Source: Blasia pusilla (lineage: Eukaryota; Marchantiophyta; Marchantiopsida; Blasiales). From it: DNA of 64,000 bases. The first letter of the stretch is position 1. Every line of letters starts with the position of its first letter. The stretch is from positions 37,262,001 to 37,326,000 of the forward strand of contig CM114272.1 in assembly GCA_050084515.1 (NCBI GenBank), in the 5' to 3' direction. Under the pieces are notes generated by a model. The model was given only the letters and a program-made list of their open reading frames with translations, made no database searches and was not told the origin of the DNA. Positions 38,606 to 49,930 of the stretch are shown here, one piece after another. A program made the position numbers and the translations under genes.

Positions 38606-41600
38606 GTGGGATCCGTTCTCAGTCACCATCACTTCTTTATCCTCAAATGTAAAAGTCAGGTTGAGGTTCCCGCATCAGCATCCCTGCCATATCGGTCTAG
38701 AGCTTCTTTCACCGAAGTCAGTGAGCCTAGGTTCCTTGGAATTGCTCCCTATCTGGTGGTAGATAGCAGCATGTACTTGTATAAGATCCTCAGAAAGAGG
38801 AGTTCGTGAGTTCACTGCCTGCTGCTGAGATTGGCGGTGATTGCAGTCCCAGGGAAGTGGCGACAGAACATGGATGACCTATGCTCTAAAGAGAGAACGT
38901 GTGTGTGCCTGAAATATACGAACTTTGGCAATGCTCCCGGTTTAATGCCTGGGAAAAAATATTGACTGCTCACGAAAACGAATTTCCTTCATTAAGATTC
39001 CAAGCCTACAAGCTTGAAGTCTGGTCTTCAGTGGTACCCAACGGATGTGATGGTAAGACACACACGTGGAAGGTACCCCATAAGCCTGTGGGCGCCTTCA
39101 TGATTAGAAAATCAATTCTATGTGTTGGTGACTTTCAGTCCTTTCCAAGATAGAGAGGACTAGCTCAGTTCTAGAGGAGAGATTGTGTTTTTCATCAGAG
39201 GCATTGAACTGGCAAGGCACTTGTCGTCTGCACTTGCATTCTTCAACCCATACCTGCTGAAGAAAGATGGGAATTCATCGTGGAATGATTTGACATTCCA
39301 GGTAGGTTAGTGTAATCGTGGGGTATGTATATAGGGTATCTTGGTCAAGTCGGTATTATATGTTCGACTTTCATCGTTTCTTTGTGAGAAATGATGTTTT
39401 GAAGATAAGAGGTTACCAGGTTTAACACGGGTTGAGTGTCTTGAATCTTTTTTCTGACATAAGCTGCACATGTTGGAAAACTGTGTTTCAGATACATTAA
39501 CTCAAAGTGTACTTTTGGTCTGCCATTGTGAGAGACGGGTTAGAACAGTTCAGTTGGGACATGTGGGTTTTGTGATGATGGTGCCTGGGCTTGCCCCAAA
39601 CTCATTATAATACTTGGAAAACTGTGGAGGCTCTTGGGAAGAGGGCCTTGATCTGGAAAACTGTTTTCTTATGCATGCATCTAAAGTTTACTCAATCTTC
39701 TGTTGGTAAGCAGGCTTTTCATTGCTGCTGAACTTACGTGTTGCTGTTTTCCTGTCCATGTGGTATAAACGATGCAGATTCTAGGACGGGTCTCAATCAG
39801 ATCCTAGAAATGCAAAGCTTGGTCAATCCAGATGGTTCTTCTTCCTCTAGCTCCTCAGCCATGCCGCAATCCCAGGTGTGTCCTGATTCCTAGTGGTTGG
39901 TCTTGTGTTTGAAAGCATGTAACAATTGATCTTGTCTTTCCCAGTTTCCAGTTTGTACTAAACTGGAAGGGAAAGAAATGGAATTTTTTTCTTACAGCCT
40001 GTATAATTCATCTACTAGTCGATTTTCTGATGAAAAGCTAAAGGAACAGTGATGATGAACAGGTTGACTCACCTGGATCAGATCAGACGCCTTGGTGCTT
40101 TCCACAGTTTGGAGGAGCTGTGCCAGCCATGAATGATGTTTCGGTTGCATTGGCTGAGAGAGCTACCCTTCTTGGCAGGCAGATCGCAGGTTTTGTTGGT
40201 CAGTTGCTACTATCTGGCCATGAGGAAACTTTGCAAAATTACTGCTCAGTGTAAAGTTGAATTATTCTCGGGCTCAAAGTGAACTGGAGAGGTGGACAAA
40301 ACGTAGTTTTACAAGGTTAGATCACTAAGCAGTGAAATAGAAGTTGGGAAATGTTTTGAAGCGTTGAAAAGGAGGGATGATGTTAGCTGGTGTGAAGTAT
40401 TCAATTTGGGGAAGGGATGTGGTTGGCCTTTTAGAGTAGTATCAGTATGTTCAGACTTTTTTCCTGAAGGGTTTTTTGATCTGAGAGCTCTCAAGAGAAA
40501 TTGATGATTTACAACTTATTATTACTTTCATCACATTCAAACTGCAGAGGGAGCTGTTGCAGGTGACCCAAAAGCAAATGGAGACGCTGGCAGTTCATTG
40601 CAAGGAAGTGGGAAAAGCAGGGAGCAACAACAGGCAATTGTTACACTTCCATCCACTCAGGAATCTGTTGAGCCAGCTTCAGAGAGTGGAACTCTTTTAG
40701 CAAGTTTTGGAGGTGCTGTGTCCTTGTTTAATGCAACAAGTGCTGCTATGATGGGAATGAGCCAGACTCTCTTGACTGGGCCACCTGCTGTTTGGCAAGG
40801 GTCAGTGACCTCTGTGCGGCCCTTCCTGGTAATTAAAGAAGCATTAATTAGTCTCTCCTTGCTGAAGGTGCCAATCTAGTGTTTGATAGGACTTCAGAGA
40901 AGAAAGGATAGTAGTTATCCTAGTTCTCAAGCTTGTGCAACCAAAGATCTTCTGCCTGGTGTTCCTTATTAAGAGTGCACTTCACTTGGTCCTCATTTCC
41001 GAAATTTGCACTGTAGCAAAGAAAATGAATAGTTAATAGGAGGAGCTAAAGAAAATAGTTCTGAGTCTCCCAAGTGCAGCAGTATTTGAACGGTAGTCTT
41101 CTAGTGTACAGACTAATAAGAAATTCTTACTCGAATTCCATGAGAGCCGTATTGGAGCCATTGGAGTGTAGGGAAGGCTATTGATCGGTTCAACACCATG
41201 TGCAGTGAGTCTGGGAGTTAGTACCAAGGCCATTGAGAGAAGAAAATTGCTTGTGTTGAGATGTCCAGATTCAGCATGAAGTAGACTTTCCACAATTTAC
41301 GTCTCTGTCATCCTTGCCCTGATGGGACTCAAAGGGGTCACCATTATTTGTGCTGATAGAGAACTCTCAAGAATTGAAGCTTGCCTTCGGTGTAGACCCC
41401 AGGGAGCTGTTCAAATACAGCTGATTCATGGTCTGCTGGGGCTCATTCAAGGAACAATGACGCCCCACACTGTGGTGCTGTCTGGCACAGGTTGGTTGTT
41501 GAGTTCATGAGTACAAAGTTTCCTTGGAGAATAACTTTCCCTTGCATGAGACTTTTATGCTTTCCTGTAAGACGCGTGCGTGACAGATTAAAGAGGTAAC

Positions 41601-44251
41601 TCGGGTAGAAATGGCCTAGGGTAGAAGTGATCTAGGGGTTCTGCCGAAATTGAAGTAACTGACTGTAAGTGTCATTCCTAGAGAGAGTTCCCTAAACTGG
41701 TCTCTGTGGCTTAGGCATGGTACCCCCTGACTTGAGTATTTTCATAGAATAGTGGTTTAGTTGTGAAGCCCAAACACTGTATGTCGCAAACACAAGCTTG
41801 AAGCAAATCCCCTCTCCCATAGACTCTTTAGATCAACAAGTATCCCATGAAATGAGTCCTCCCAGAATTTGGTTTGTTTTAGTCTCGTGTGTGTTGTCTC
41901 CACCAGTGCATGTCCAGCAGGAATCAGGTTAAGATAGTCAAATATTTATGTTAATAGAAGGGTGCAACAGCAGAGCATATAGGGTGCTTAACCTTTTTTT
42001 TTTATTGCATGTCTGATTGCTGTTGCTTTTGCTTTCATTTTCCAATGTGGCATGATGTGATCTACCCAAGCATTGTAATCGTAACAATTTCACAGTACCA
42101 TCGTCCTCTTAGATTGCAATGGAAAAAAAAAATAGTTCTAATCATTCATGGAGATAGTTTATGGTAGGGGTTTCTGTCTCTTCACCTTTTCACTTGTCGG
42201 GCTGCTTCTCTTGTGTAGCTTGGTTGCTCGTGTACAAACCACTCTCCGAGGGTCTGCTGATGATATTGGATGGCTTCAGCGGGACCCGACTTTGCCCCCT
42301 GTGAGCAACGAGACAGACAGATTTATACAGCTTCTTGGACGCATAAGGTATTTATGTTCTTCCTCTTATGTTTATGATTCAGCTTCTCTACTACGTATTT
42401 CTTTGGCTATTCCTTATTCATTCATTTGCACCAAGTTATGTAACTTCGACTGGAATAGATGATTGGCGTTGGTACCGTTTATTTTTGTGTTTTTCTGGTC
42501 CAGCTTCTCATTCTGGGATATGTGACAGCAATGGTGTGCATGTACTACCTGATAGCCTGGTGTATCTTCTCATTCCTGGTAAGTCTCAGGCTTGCTGTGC
42601 TGTGCTGTTGTAATTGGTTTTCAACTTTCGTGGAGTCTCATTCAATGAATTAGATTTGTTTTGGGAGACTCAACCTCATTGATGATCTACTTTGGTTTTT
42701 TGCAGGCCTCTTCAGCAACCATGGGCCATTATATTTTGTTGACACGAAGAAATACTTCTCAAAATTGGGCCTTCCTTGCTATATTGCTCGCATTCACAGT
42801 GAGGTTTGTTGTGTTCAACCGGTGGCTTCAACTATCTCGTCCCCCCTTGGGACTCACCTCTTTTTTTGCAGCATCATGGTCTCCTAAGCATTATTTTCCC
42901 TTTGAAGTGTTGTTTACTCAAATAGGTCTCTGCCGCCTTTTTGGTTCTAAGATTCAATGTTAGTCTGGTTGGATGTGCCTGCTACCTTTTCTCTTATTTT
43001 TTTTTCTGGCTTTTTGCGGGTGTCCCTTTCTGACAGGCTGCAGTTGAAACAAATGCACGAGAATTAAGAGATTACATTGAGGAGTTGTACTGGGGTACTC
43101 ATAAACGAGTAGTACTGCTTGGACATAGCAAGGGTGGGGTGGATGCAGCTGCTGCTTGCGCTATGTATTGGCCGTCCTTGAAAGACAAAGTAGTGGGTCT
43201 GGTTCTGGCACAAAGCCCATATGGTGGTAGTCCAGTTGCCGCAGATATCCTCCGAGAAGGGCAGATTGCAGACTTTGAAACCAGGAGGATTTTGGAGATC
43301 ATAATTACCAAAGTAATCAAGGTATGTTCTTAGCTAGGGAAGATGGTATGATTCTTCACACAGGATAGTGAGAAATTTGACATGATTTAAGTGATCTTCA
43401 GGCAGTGAAACCTTACTGACTTCAGCAGGGATTGGGTGGCAATACATGCTCCTACGGGGATTGATTTTCATGTTACCCTTGCACTTTTGTGACGAGTAAC
43501 CTTGTTTGTGCTTTCATTGTGGAAATAGCGGAGTTTTACGAAGGTGTGATTATGATACTCATACGTCCATGTGGTTTGGTGTTTACTCTATCGTGTAAAT
43601 GGGAATGCTTATGGAGAATTTTGTTTCTCCTGGTGTATATCGCAGGGTGATATGCGTGCTCTGGAGGATCTTACGTATGAAAAGCGACGGGAATTTTTAG
43701 CCAAGAATCCTCTGCCAACAGAATTACTCACAGTTTCCTTTCATACAGAGGCAAGCAGAGCACCAAGTGTCCTATCTACAATGTCTCACATTGCGCATGC
43801 AGAGCTTCCCTGGATGGCCAGTAGTTCGGCACCTACTTCTACTTCAGAAGAGGAAGTTGCAGGAGCAAAGCTGCCTGTTGCTATACCTCTCGCAGCTGCA
43901 ATGGCTCTTTGTGCATTGCATCTGGATCTGAGGTATAATGAGAAAAGTGATGGACTTGTAGCTCGGAAGGATGCAGAAGTCCCTGGCTCTTTGGTTGTTA
44001 GACCTGACAAGAAATTGGATCATGCTTGGATGGTATATTCTCCTTCAAGAAAGGACCCAAAGGATCCTGATGCCTCTCAAATGTGTGAAGCGCTCATCAC
44101 TCTCCTCCTGGAAGAGGAAGCCCGGAGAAAGGGGGTTTCCAGCAGTGGAGAGAAACCAGTGCTTGAACAGACTGCTGAAATTATGGAAGCTACACCAGAG
44201 GATCCAACTACTGAAGCCCAAGCTGGTCAAGATTATCTAAAATTGTTGTAA
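38606..44251 (+). CDS. plant alpha/beta-hydrolase (lipase-like) with GHSKG motif
   Basis: Firm exons with matching GT-AG phases are 39778-39875, 40063-40198, 40548-40828, then 42219-42347, 42529-42578, 42706-42803, 43037-43321 and 43646-44251 (stop). A probable exon 39164-39305 (RGEIVFFIRGIELARHL) joins 39778 in phase 1. Coding-like stretches at 38606-38809 and 38899-39051 may be the N-terminus. Phase 0 at 40828 does not fit phase 2 at 42219, so one exon between them is missing from my model. The fold core includes SLVYLLIPG, LFSNHGPLYFVDT and the nucleophile elbow GHSKGG (Ser codon about 43127). It continues with VLAQSPYGGSP, a candidate Asp in KSDGLV and a candidate His in LDHAWM. It belongs to a conserved, largely uncharacterised plant serine-hydrolase family; the substrate is unknown. 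Confidence 0.85.
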
Positions 44252-45236
44252 GGGTTATTACATTTAGGAATACCCAAGTGCCCCCAACGAGAGCATTAGT
44301 GATTGTGTCCTGCCCAGCTTACCTGTCTGATTATTGGGAGGCGGTATGCAAATGACTTGGGACAGGTAGTTGGTTAGTTTGTGTAGAGTGGCATGAAGAA
44401 CTTAGCAAAACTTAGTGAAAATCTTACATTGAGAAGATTCAGTTGCATGAAAGCTGGATGCAGCCCTGGGTAGGTAGCAGATTTTATTTTTTCAATTCAG
44501 ATTCAGGCATTGTATATAGAAACGTAGTCACACAGAAAAGCTGTAATCAGTTTTCCTTGTGACCCAAATGTAACGGGAAAGTTAGGAATTATAAGATTTT
44601 GAATCCCTTGAAGTGCAGTAGATTGTAATTGATTAACATAATGGGAAGTTAGATGAGCAAGTTTTACTGTGCCTTCATGAATCAGACACTGCATGCTGTT
44701 GTGCTTGAGGAGCTTGATCTAAATTTGACAAATAGAGGTGATTAGAAATCTCAGCGTTTCTTAGGAATTCAGATTCCATACCCCATTAGAATGATGCCTA
44801 ATGAAGCAGCCATGGACTGGTTAGGAATATTCGATTGTGGCTTGAATGTGATGAACCCTATGGATCTATTAGGAAATAAGGTTTGAATGAGGTGCCCATA
44901 TTGAATGAGGTGCCCATATGAATTTTCCAAATCATACCATTTTCTCTCATTAGTATATTGGTAGGTAATATATAGTATGCAAAATTGAGCGTTTCATATT
45001 AGCATCTAATGTTTTCTATGTTGTAAGTACACGTAATTTTTGAATCGTAATTTTTGAATCGAAACCTACTAATCTTTGGGCGACAATCTCCTACGTGAAT
45101 GGTTGCATATCTTAATGTATCCCAATATAATGAATAATAACTAAATTATCAAATGTTATGGATATAATCCAATTAAAAATCTCTGCTTTATGGCAATATG
45201 AGTGCAATCCTATCATCAAGTCCAAAACCTCTTATA
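44252..45236. other. 3' UTR of the hydrolase gene and AT-rich spacer
   Basis: Roughly the first 450 bases look like 3' UTR. After about 44.9 kb the DNA is AT-rich with no gene. A short tandem duplication of GAATGAGGTGCCCATAT occurs at about 44885-44920. Confidence 0.45.
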
Positions 45237-45740
45237 TCACATCAAATAACAAAAGGTAAGTCCGGCTCTCTTCCATAGAGTAAAGAGTCCAATGGAAATA
45301 TTGTTAATCATGCATGTCAATTGAAGCCATATCTCATAGCCGACTGTGACAAGTGGAGGTCTCACCCTTAAATATCGTTGTTGCAAGGCATATTTGTGTA
45401 ACGCTCTCTTTATCGCATGTATTCCTCTCTCCGCCAACCCATCCGTCTCATGATAATTTCATAGAGGTGGTGCGATGATCTATCAACGCCTTATAATACA
45501 AGACCTCAAAATTCGCATCTAAATTCACTATCCTAGTTAGTCAACACCTCCTCTAGTACACTTTAATGACTCAACATACGATATAGAAACACAAACACTG
45601 TTGTTGCTTCACTTGCCTTGTTCCATAATCCCACCATCTTGGAGAAATACTCAACCATGATCAATATGTATCTATGATGACGCTCCATTAATGGTAAAGG
45701 TCTTATAAAATCTGGACTCTACCAATAACCTAATTCTATG
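45237..45740 (-). mobile_element. Ty3/Gypsy integrase fragment
   Basis: On the minus strand from 45740 down there is an integrase core piece with RYILIMVEYFSK-like residues (with frame breaks). It is followed by AERGIHAIKRALHKYALQQ (45237-45437), which matches the end of the Gypsy integrase catalytic core and the region after the third acidic residue. Flanking pol domains and LTRs are absent, so this is a small dead fragment. Confidence 0.65.
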
Positions 45741-47004
45741 ATAGACAAAACATAAAATTGTAGAATGAAGCGTTGAAGGATGGTCACACTCGACCATACA
45801 TCATGCATGTGGTTACAATTCGTAGAACACATGATTTGCACATCATGCCACTATTGTCTCATGTGTCTTATTCGAATATGGGTTGTAACTCAACCCATCT
45901 ACATTATAGTTCAACCCACGTGGCTTATAAATCAATTGAAAATGATACTTATATAAAAATACAACCCACTTGGCAAGCTTTCGTATAAGCTTGTCGGACT
46001 CTAACCACCTCAACTTAAGATTTTCATTGGCATAGTTTAGACCTCAAACAATTTGCAATTGGATTTTACATCCAATGATTCATGGTCGCGAATAACTAAG
46101 TCTATAACATCCACACTAGTGGGGGATTTGAGAAGCAACTCATGATTGCGGGTCCAAGGCAGAAAGACCTTGGTGTGACCCACCAAAGTTGCAACCTACA
46201 CTAACTAGTCGCGAGACTAGGACAAGCGGCTGAACCAGATGCAGGACTAACGCTAGGCGGGATGCGCATATGTTGTGTGACTAGCCTTATGTGAGAAAGA
46301 GATGTGATAATTGCGGGGAAAAAGCCAAGGTAAGAAAGGTTTGAGGCCTTCGAGACAAGTGCCAAGTCAAGGGTGAGAAGCAAGGAATACGTGAGTAGTC
46401 AAGATGGGCAAGACGCCATGAGATTAGTCAGGAAACGCAAAGTGCAGTAAGACACCATGGGACACCAAATGGGAAGTTAAGATGGGCGCCAGCCATGAGA
46501 TACATGAAATGAGTGTTCGAGCTCCAAGATGAGTTTGGGGAGCCGAGAGTTGGATAAGCTGCAAGAAACCTCCGCCAAGCCATTTTGATAGATAATTAGT
46601 CAAACGCTGATCCGTGGATTGCGAATCACGTTCGGGTTGAGGGCTAAAATCAAGGGTCTGAAGGGGACAATGGGGAAATTGGGGTTCCCCTAGCGAACCC
46701 TAGAAGTACATTTAGGGGGAGGGGCAGGGGGAACTTTCCCTCTCTACCTGCTCAGGCGCTTGAACCAAGAACTAATTGTGATGCGTGTTTGGCCATGTTT
46801 CAGGTTTGAGTTAAGGGACATACCTCGAGGAATTAACCGATGTGCTCTAGTTTAGTTGAGCGACTTGTGGAGATTGGTTGAAGCTTGGGGGAGAGGCTTT
46901 CTAGGAAGACACTGTGAACTTGGGGAGACTTGACCCACTCATCGCTCTATGGCTTCTCGGCTACCTACTAACCGCGCTATTGGTTGGGTCTTTGGGACTT
47001 GGAG
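45741..47004. other. intergenic DNA, no gene recognised
   Basis: Mixed composition with purine-rich AAG and GAGA-like sequence around 46.1-46.8 kb that may be old retrotransposon LTR or leader. I could not find paired LTRs. Confidence 0.4.
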
Positions 47005-47231
47005 CCGGGTCCCATGGGCGGGAGGTCGTGGCGACCATAAAGGGTCACCACTTTTTCTATGCACAAATTTTTTGGGCGCAGAATTTTTCCAGCGTCCTGG
47101 CGACCCTTCTTATTGCATATCTAACGGTTTCTGCGAAGGACTTGTGTACTTTCTTACATTGTCCTCCGGAAACACAAATTGGTCGCAGAAATGAGGTCTC
47201 CGCGACCTCTATGGAGGCCCACGGGACCCGG
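47005..47231. mobile_element. inverted-repeat element, copy 2 (MITE-like, 227 bp)
   Basis: The ends are CCGGGTCCCATGGG and, inverted, CCGGGTCCCGTGGG. Inside are GGAGGTCGTGG / CGACCTC and a CCACTTTTTCTATG...TTTTGGGCGCAG centre, all in the same order as the copy at 28375-28601. It is GC-richer than copy 1. Confidence 0.7.
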
Positions 47232-48039
47232 CCCTTAATTTAAGTCTTCCGCTTACAAAGGTCCAAGGTCAGGAGTACTTCACATGATGAAGCTAGGTGA
47301 AGGAGCGGACGAATTCTACGACGTTCACACAACAGAAAAATTATTTGAAAGCATTTTCTGTTGCATTTTTCCTGAAAGATAATTCCGGTGAAAAAAATCT
47401 GAACATTTCTTTTCATGACTAGATGTTTCCAGTGAACTAAACAAATTCAAAATTGTCAAGTGGGACGCCTTTGTACATGTGAATAATTCTAGAGCTTCAT
47501 TTGTTGTGTTACACAAATAATAGTATAAAGACAGTGATAGATGGGAAAACTCAAACACACAAGGATGGAGAACACACTATGGCTCACAAGCTGATTGAAA
47601 CAACCAACCTAGTCCAAGGGTACCACGGGATCACAACAACTCTTTTGTTTGGTTGTGCTCCATGGAGCTAAGTTGTTGCGCACTTGGCAAATCTACGTTT
47701 AATGGCCCTATTGGGCCTCGTTGGACAGAAAATCATTTTTATCATTCATCCTCTCATATGTTGCCGTGAGGAGTGAAAGTTCACCAAATCGTTTTTATGT
47801 GTTTTCATGGCAGTGCATTGTTTTTGGACTTGTGATTTTGATTGCTAGCAGAGCGACCATTCAATTGGTAGCTAATCATAAGCCCAACGGGCTTATGACG
47901 ATGTTTCTGTTAAGAGATCTGTGGGATTCCGAGCTGATCCTAAACGGTCGCTAGCTCTTCTTAGGATCTGCATCTCCATGAAGATGTCGAAGATATCTCT
48001 TCAAGTCCCAATGTGCAATGTGTGAGGCATAGCGATCAT
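47232..48039. other. intergenic DNA, no gene recognised
   Basis: AT-rich spacer with only short unsupported open frames. Confidence 0.45.
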
Positions 48040-49035
48040 GAATCATTCTCTGCATGTATACATTTCCATCAGCTACATCTTCTGTTGTGATCATTGATCA
48101 TTGTTATTGTGTATACATCTCCATCAGATAGATGAGCAATTGAGCAAAATGTGAAACATAGCGATCCGTGATCAGTATCCGTGTGGAGACATCTCTTATT
48201 GTGCAAAATGTGAGGCACTCTGAGCAGGTATCATTCTGTGTGGATGGATCGCCACTAGATTGGTGTGCAATTGTACAAAATGTGAGGCATAGCGATCCTT
48301 GGTCAGTATCTGTGTGTAGACATCTCATATTGTGCAAAATGTAAGGCATACGGAACAGTTATCACTGTGTGTGGATACATCTCCATCAGATAGATCTTTT
48401 ATTGTGCAAAATGTGAGGCATACTGAGCAGTTATTACTGTGTGTGGGTACATCTCCATCAGATAGACGTGCTACCGTGCAAAGTGTGAGGGATAGCGATT
48501 CTTATCATTCTGGGTGTATAGATCTCCTGTGATGCAAAATGTGAGGCATACTGAGCAGTTATCACTCTCTGTCAATACATCTTCATCAGAGAGATCTCCT
48601 ATTGTGCAAAATGCGAGGCATAGTGAGCAGTTATCACTGTGTGTGCATACATCTCCATCAGATAGATCTCCTATTGTGCACAATGCGAGGCATAGTGAGC
48701 AGTTATCACTGTGTGTGGATACATCTCCATCAGATAGATCTCCTATTGTGCAAAATGCGAGGCATAGTGAGCAGTTATCACTCTCTGTGGATACATCATC
48801 ATCAGAAAGATCTCTTATCGTGCAAAATTTGAGGCGTCGTGATCCTTAATCAGCCTCCGTGGGTACATCTCCATCAGATACATGTCCTATTGTGCAAAAG
48901 GCGAAGCGATCGTTGATCCCTCTCTGGTTGTATACATCTCCAACAGACGCATGCCCTACTGTGCCAAATGTGAGACATAGCGATCGCTGATCACTTACTC
49001 ACTCTCTGTGTGAACACATCCCCATGAGACGGTTC
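48040..49035. repeat. ~72-bp tandem minisatellite
   Basis: At least a dozen imperfect head-to-tail units carry the phrases ACATCTCCATCAGATAGATC, ATTGTGCAAAATG and GAGGCATAGTGAGCAG. The best-preserved central units (48514-48800) have a period of 72 bp, so a frame there reads a 24-residue repeat. Outer units vary in length (about 50-75 bp). The translated repeats have no known motif and are bounded by stops, so I treat this as non-coding DNA upstream of HAP2. Confidence 0.9.
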
Positions 49036-49445
49036 GCTCGTCAGAGTTTGGTTCGAGCGGTTCATATTGAGGTGGTTTAGTTGACAGGAGACTTCTCTAA
49101 GAGCCTGGTGATCCCCACAACCGAGAGCCGCTGGAATCTGCCGTTGAGGGCTAGTCTGATGGCTTTTGTGGAAGTTCGGTTGTTACTGTTGGTAGTGAGA
49201 GTAAAGTGGGAAGGAAGGAAGGAAGGAAGGATCGCCGGTTGTGCTGCAGCCCTTTCAGGGAAGGAACCCGAATTGATAGAGTGAGCTCCAGAAAGATTTC
49301 TCTTCCGTTTCTGCCGCCAGTGCTGATGCCCTCGAGGGTGGGTGGTAGTGGTGGTTCCGTGGTGGTGGTTCGCCATAGCATGGGCAATTGCTTCCTTGGA
49401 CTGGAAATTGGATGATGCTGTAGTATAGCAGCAGAAGTAGCGGCA

Positions 49446-49480
49446 GGCAGAAGCAGAAGCAGAAGCAGAAGCAGAAGCAG
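49446..49480. repeat. (AGAAGC)n hexanucleotide repeat
   Basis: About five and a half perfect AGAAGC units in the HAP2 leader region. Confidence 0.9.
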
Positions 49481-49533
49481 GAGACGTGTGTCCGTCAAGG
49501 GATCAGGCCGGGAGATGTATCCTGTCCTGTGGA

Positions 49534-49577
49534 AAGCGAAACTCCTCAACAATTTCAGCAGTTGAGGAGTTTCGCTT
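49534..49577. repeat. perfect 17-bp inverted repeat, 10-nt loop
   Basis: Arms 49534-49550 (AAGCGAAACTCCTCAAC) and 49561-49577 are exact reverse complements. It sits about 350 bp upstream of the HAP2 ATG and may be transcribed in its 5' UTR. Confidence 0.85.
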
Positions 49578-49762
49578 CGAGAGAGGATGCAGTGTGATGA
49601 TCTGCTCATTGTGCCTCCCTTCATCTGCAGGTGGAAAGAAGCCGTGCCAGACCCGACTTCTCAAGATGGACATGCAGATGGAGTCGCTTGAAGGATTGAA
49701 TTGATTTTTGGTCCAAAGGACTACAAAGGACCAGAGGACTTTGACGTTTGCGAATTGTACTA

Positions 49763-49766
<4 letters not shown>

Positions 49767-49802
<36 letters not shown>
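49767..49802. repeat. (GA)n microsatellite in the HAP2 leader
   Basis: About 18 GA units ending 129 bp before the HAP2 ATG. Confidence 0.95.
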
Positions 49803-49805
<3 letters not shown>

Positions 49806-49930
49806 TATTGGACTCATGAGACAAGAGGAGACGAGGGGATGCATGAGTGGGTCGTGAAAGTTGGGAAAGAAGCAAGGATGAGGAGAAGGAAACGGTGGAG
49901 ATAGAAGTGCAAGAAAAAGAGAAAGCGAAG

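Larger units (their letters stand above)
49036..49930 (+). promoter_or_regulatory. upstream/5' leader region of the HAP2 gene
   Basis: Lies between the minisatellite and the HAP2 start codon. It holds a GGAA run (49209-49230), an (AGAAGC)n run (about 49446-49480), a 17-bp perfect inverted repeat (49534-49577) and a (GA)n run (49767-49802). The purine-rich leader resembles the other two gene leaders. An in-frame TGA at 49844-49846 precedes the first ATG at 49931. Confidence 0.5.

Noticed and set aside
48514-48849. 24-residue repeat protein upstream of HAP2
   Set aside because: The open frame follows from a 72-bp tandem repeat; outer units are out of frame and there is no supported start, splice or motif.
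48040-49035. CRISPR-like array
   Set aside because: Units are degenerate head-to-tail repeats without unique spacers, in plant nuclear DNA.
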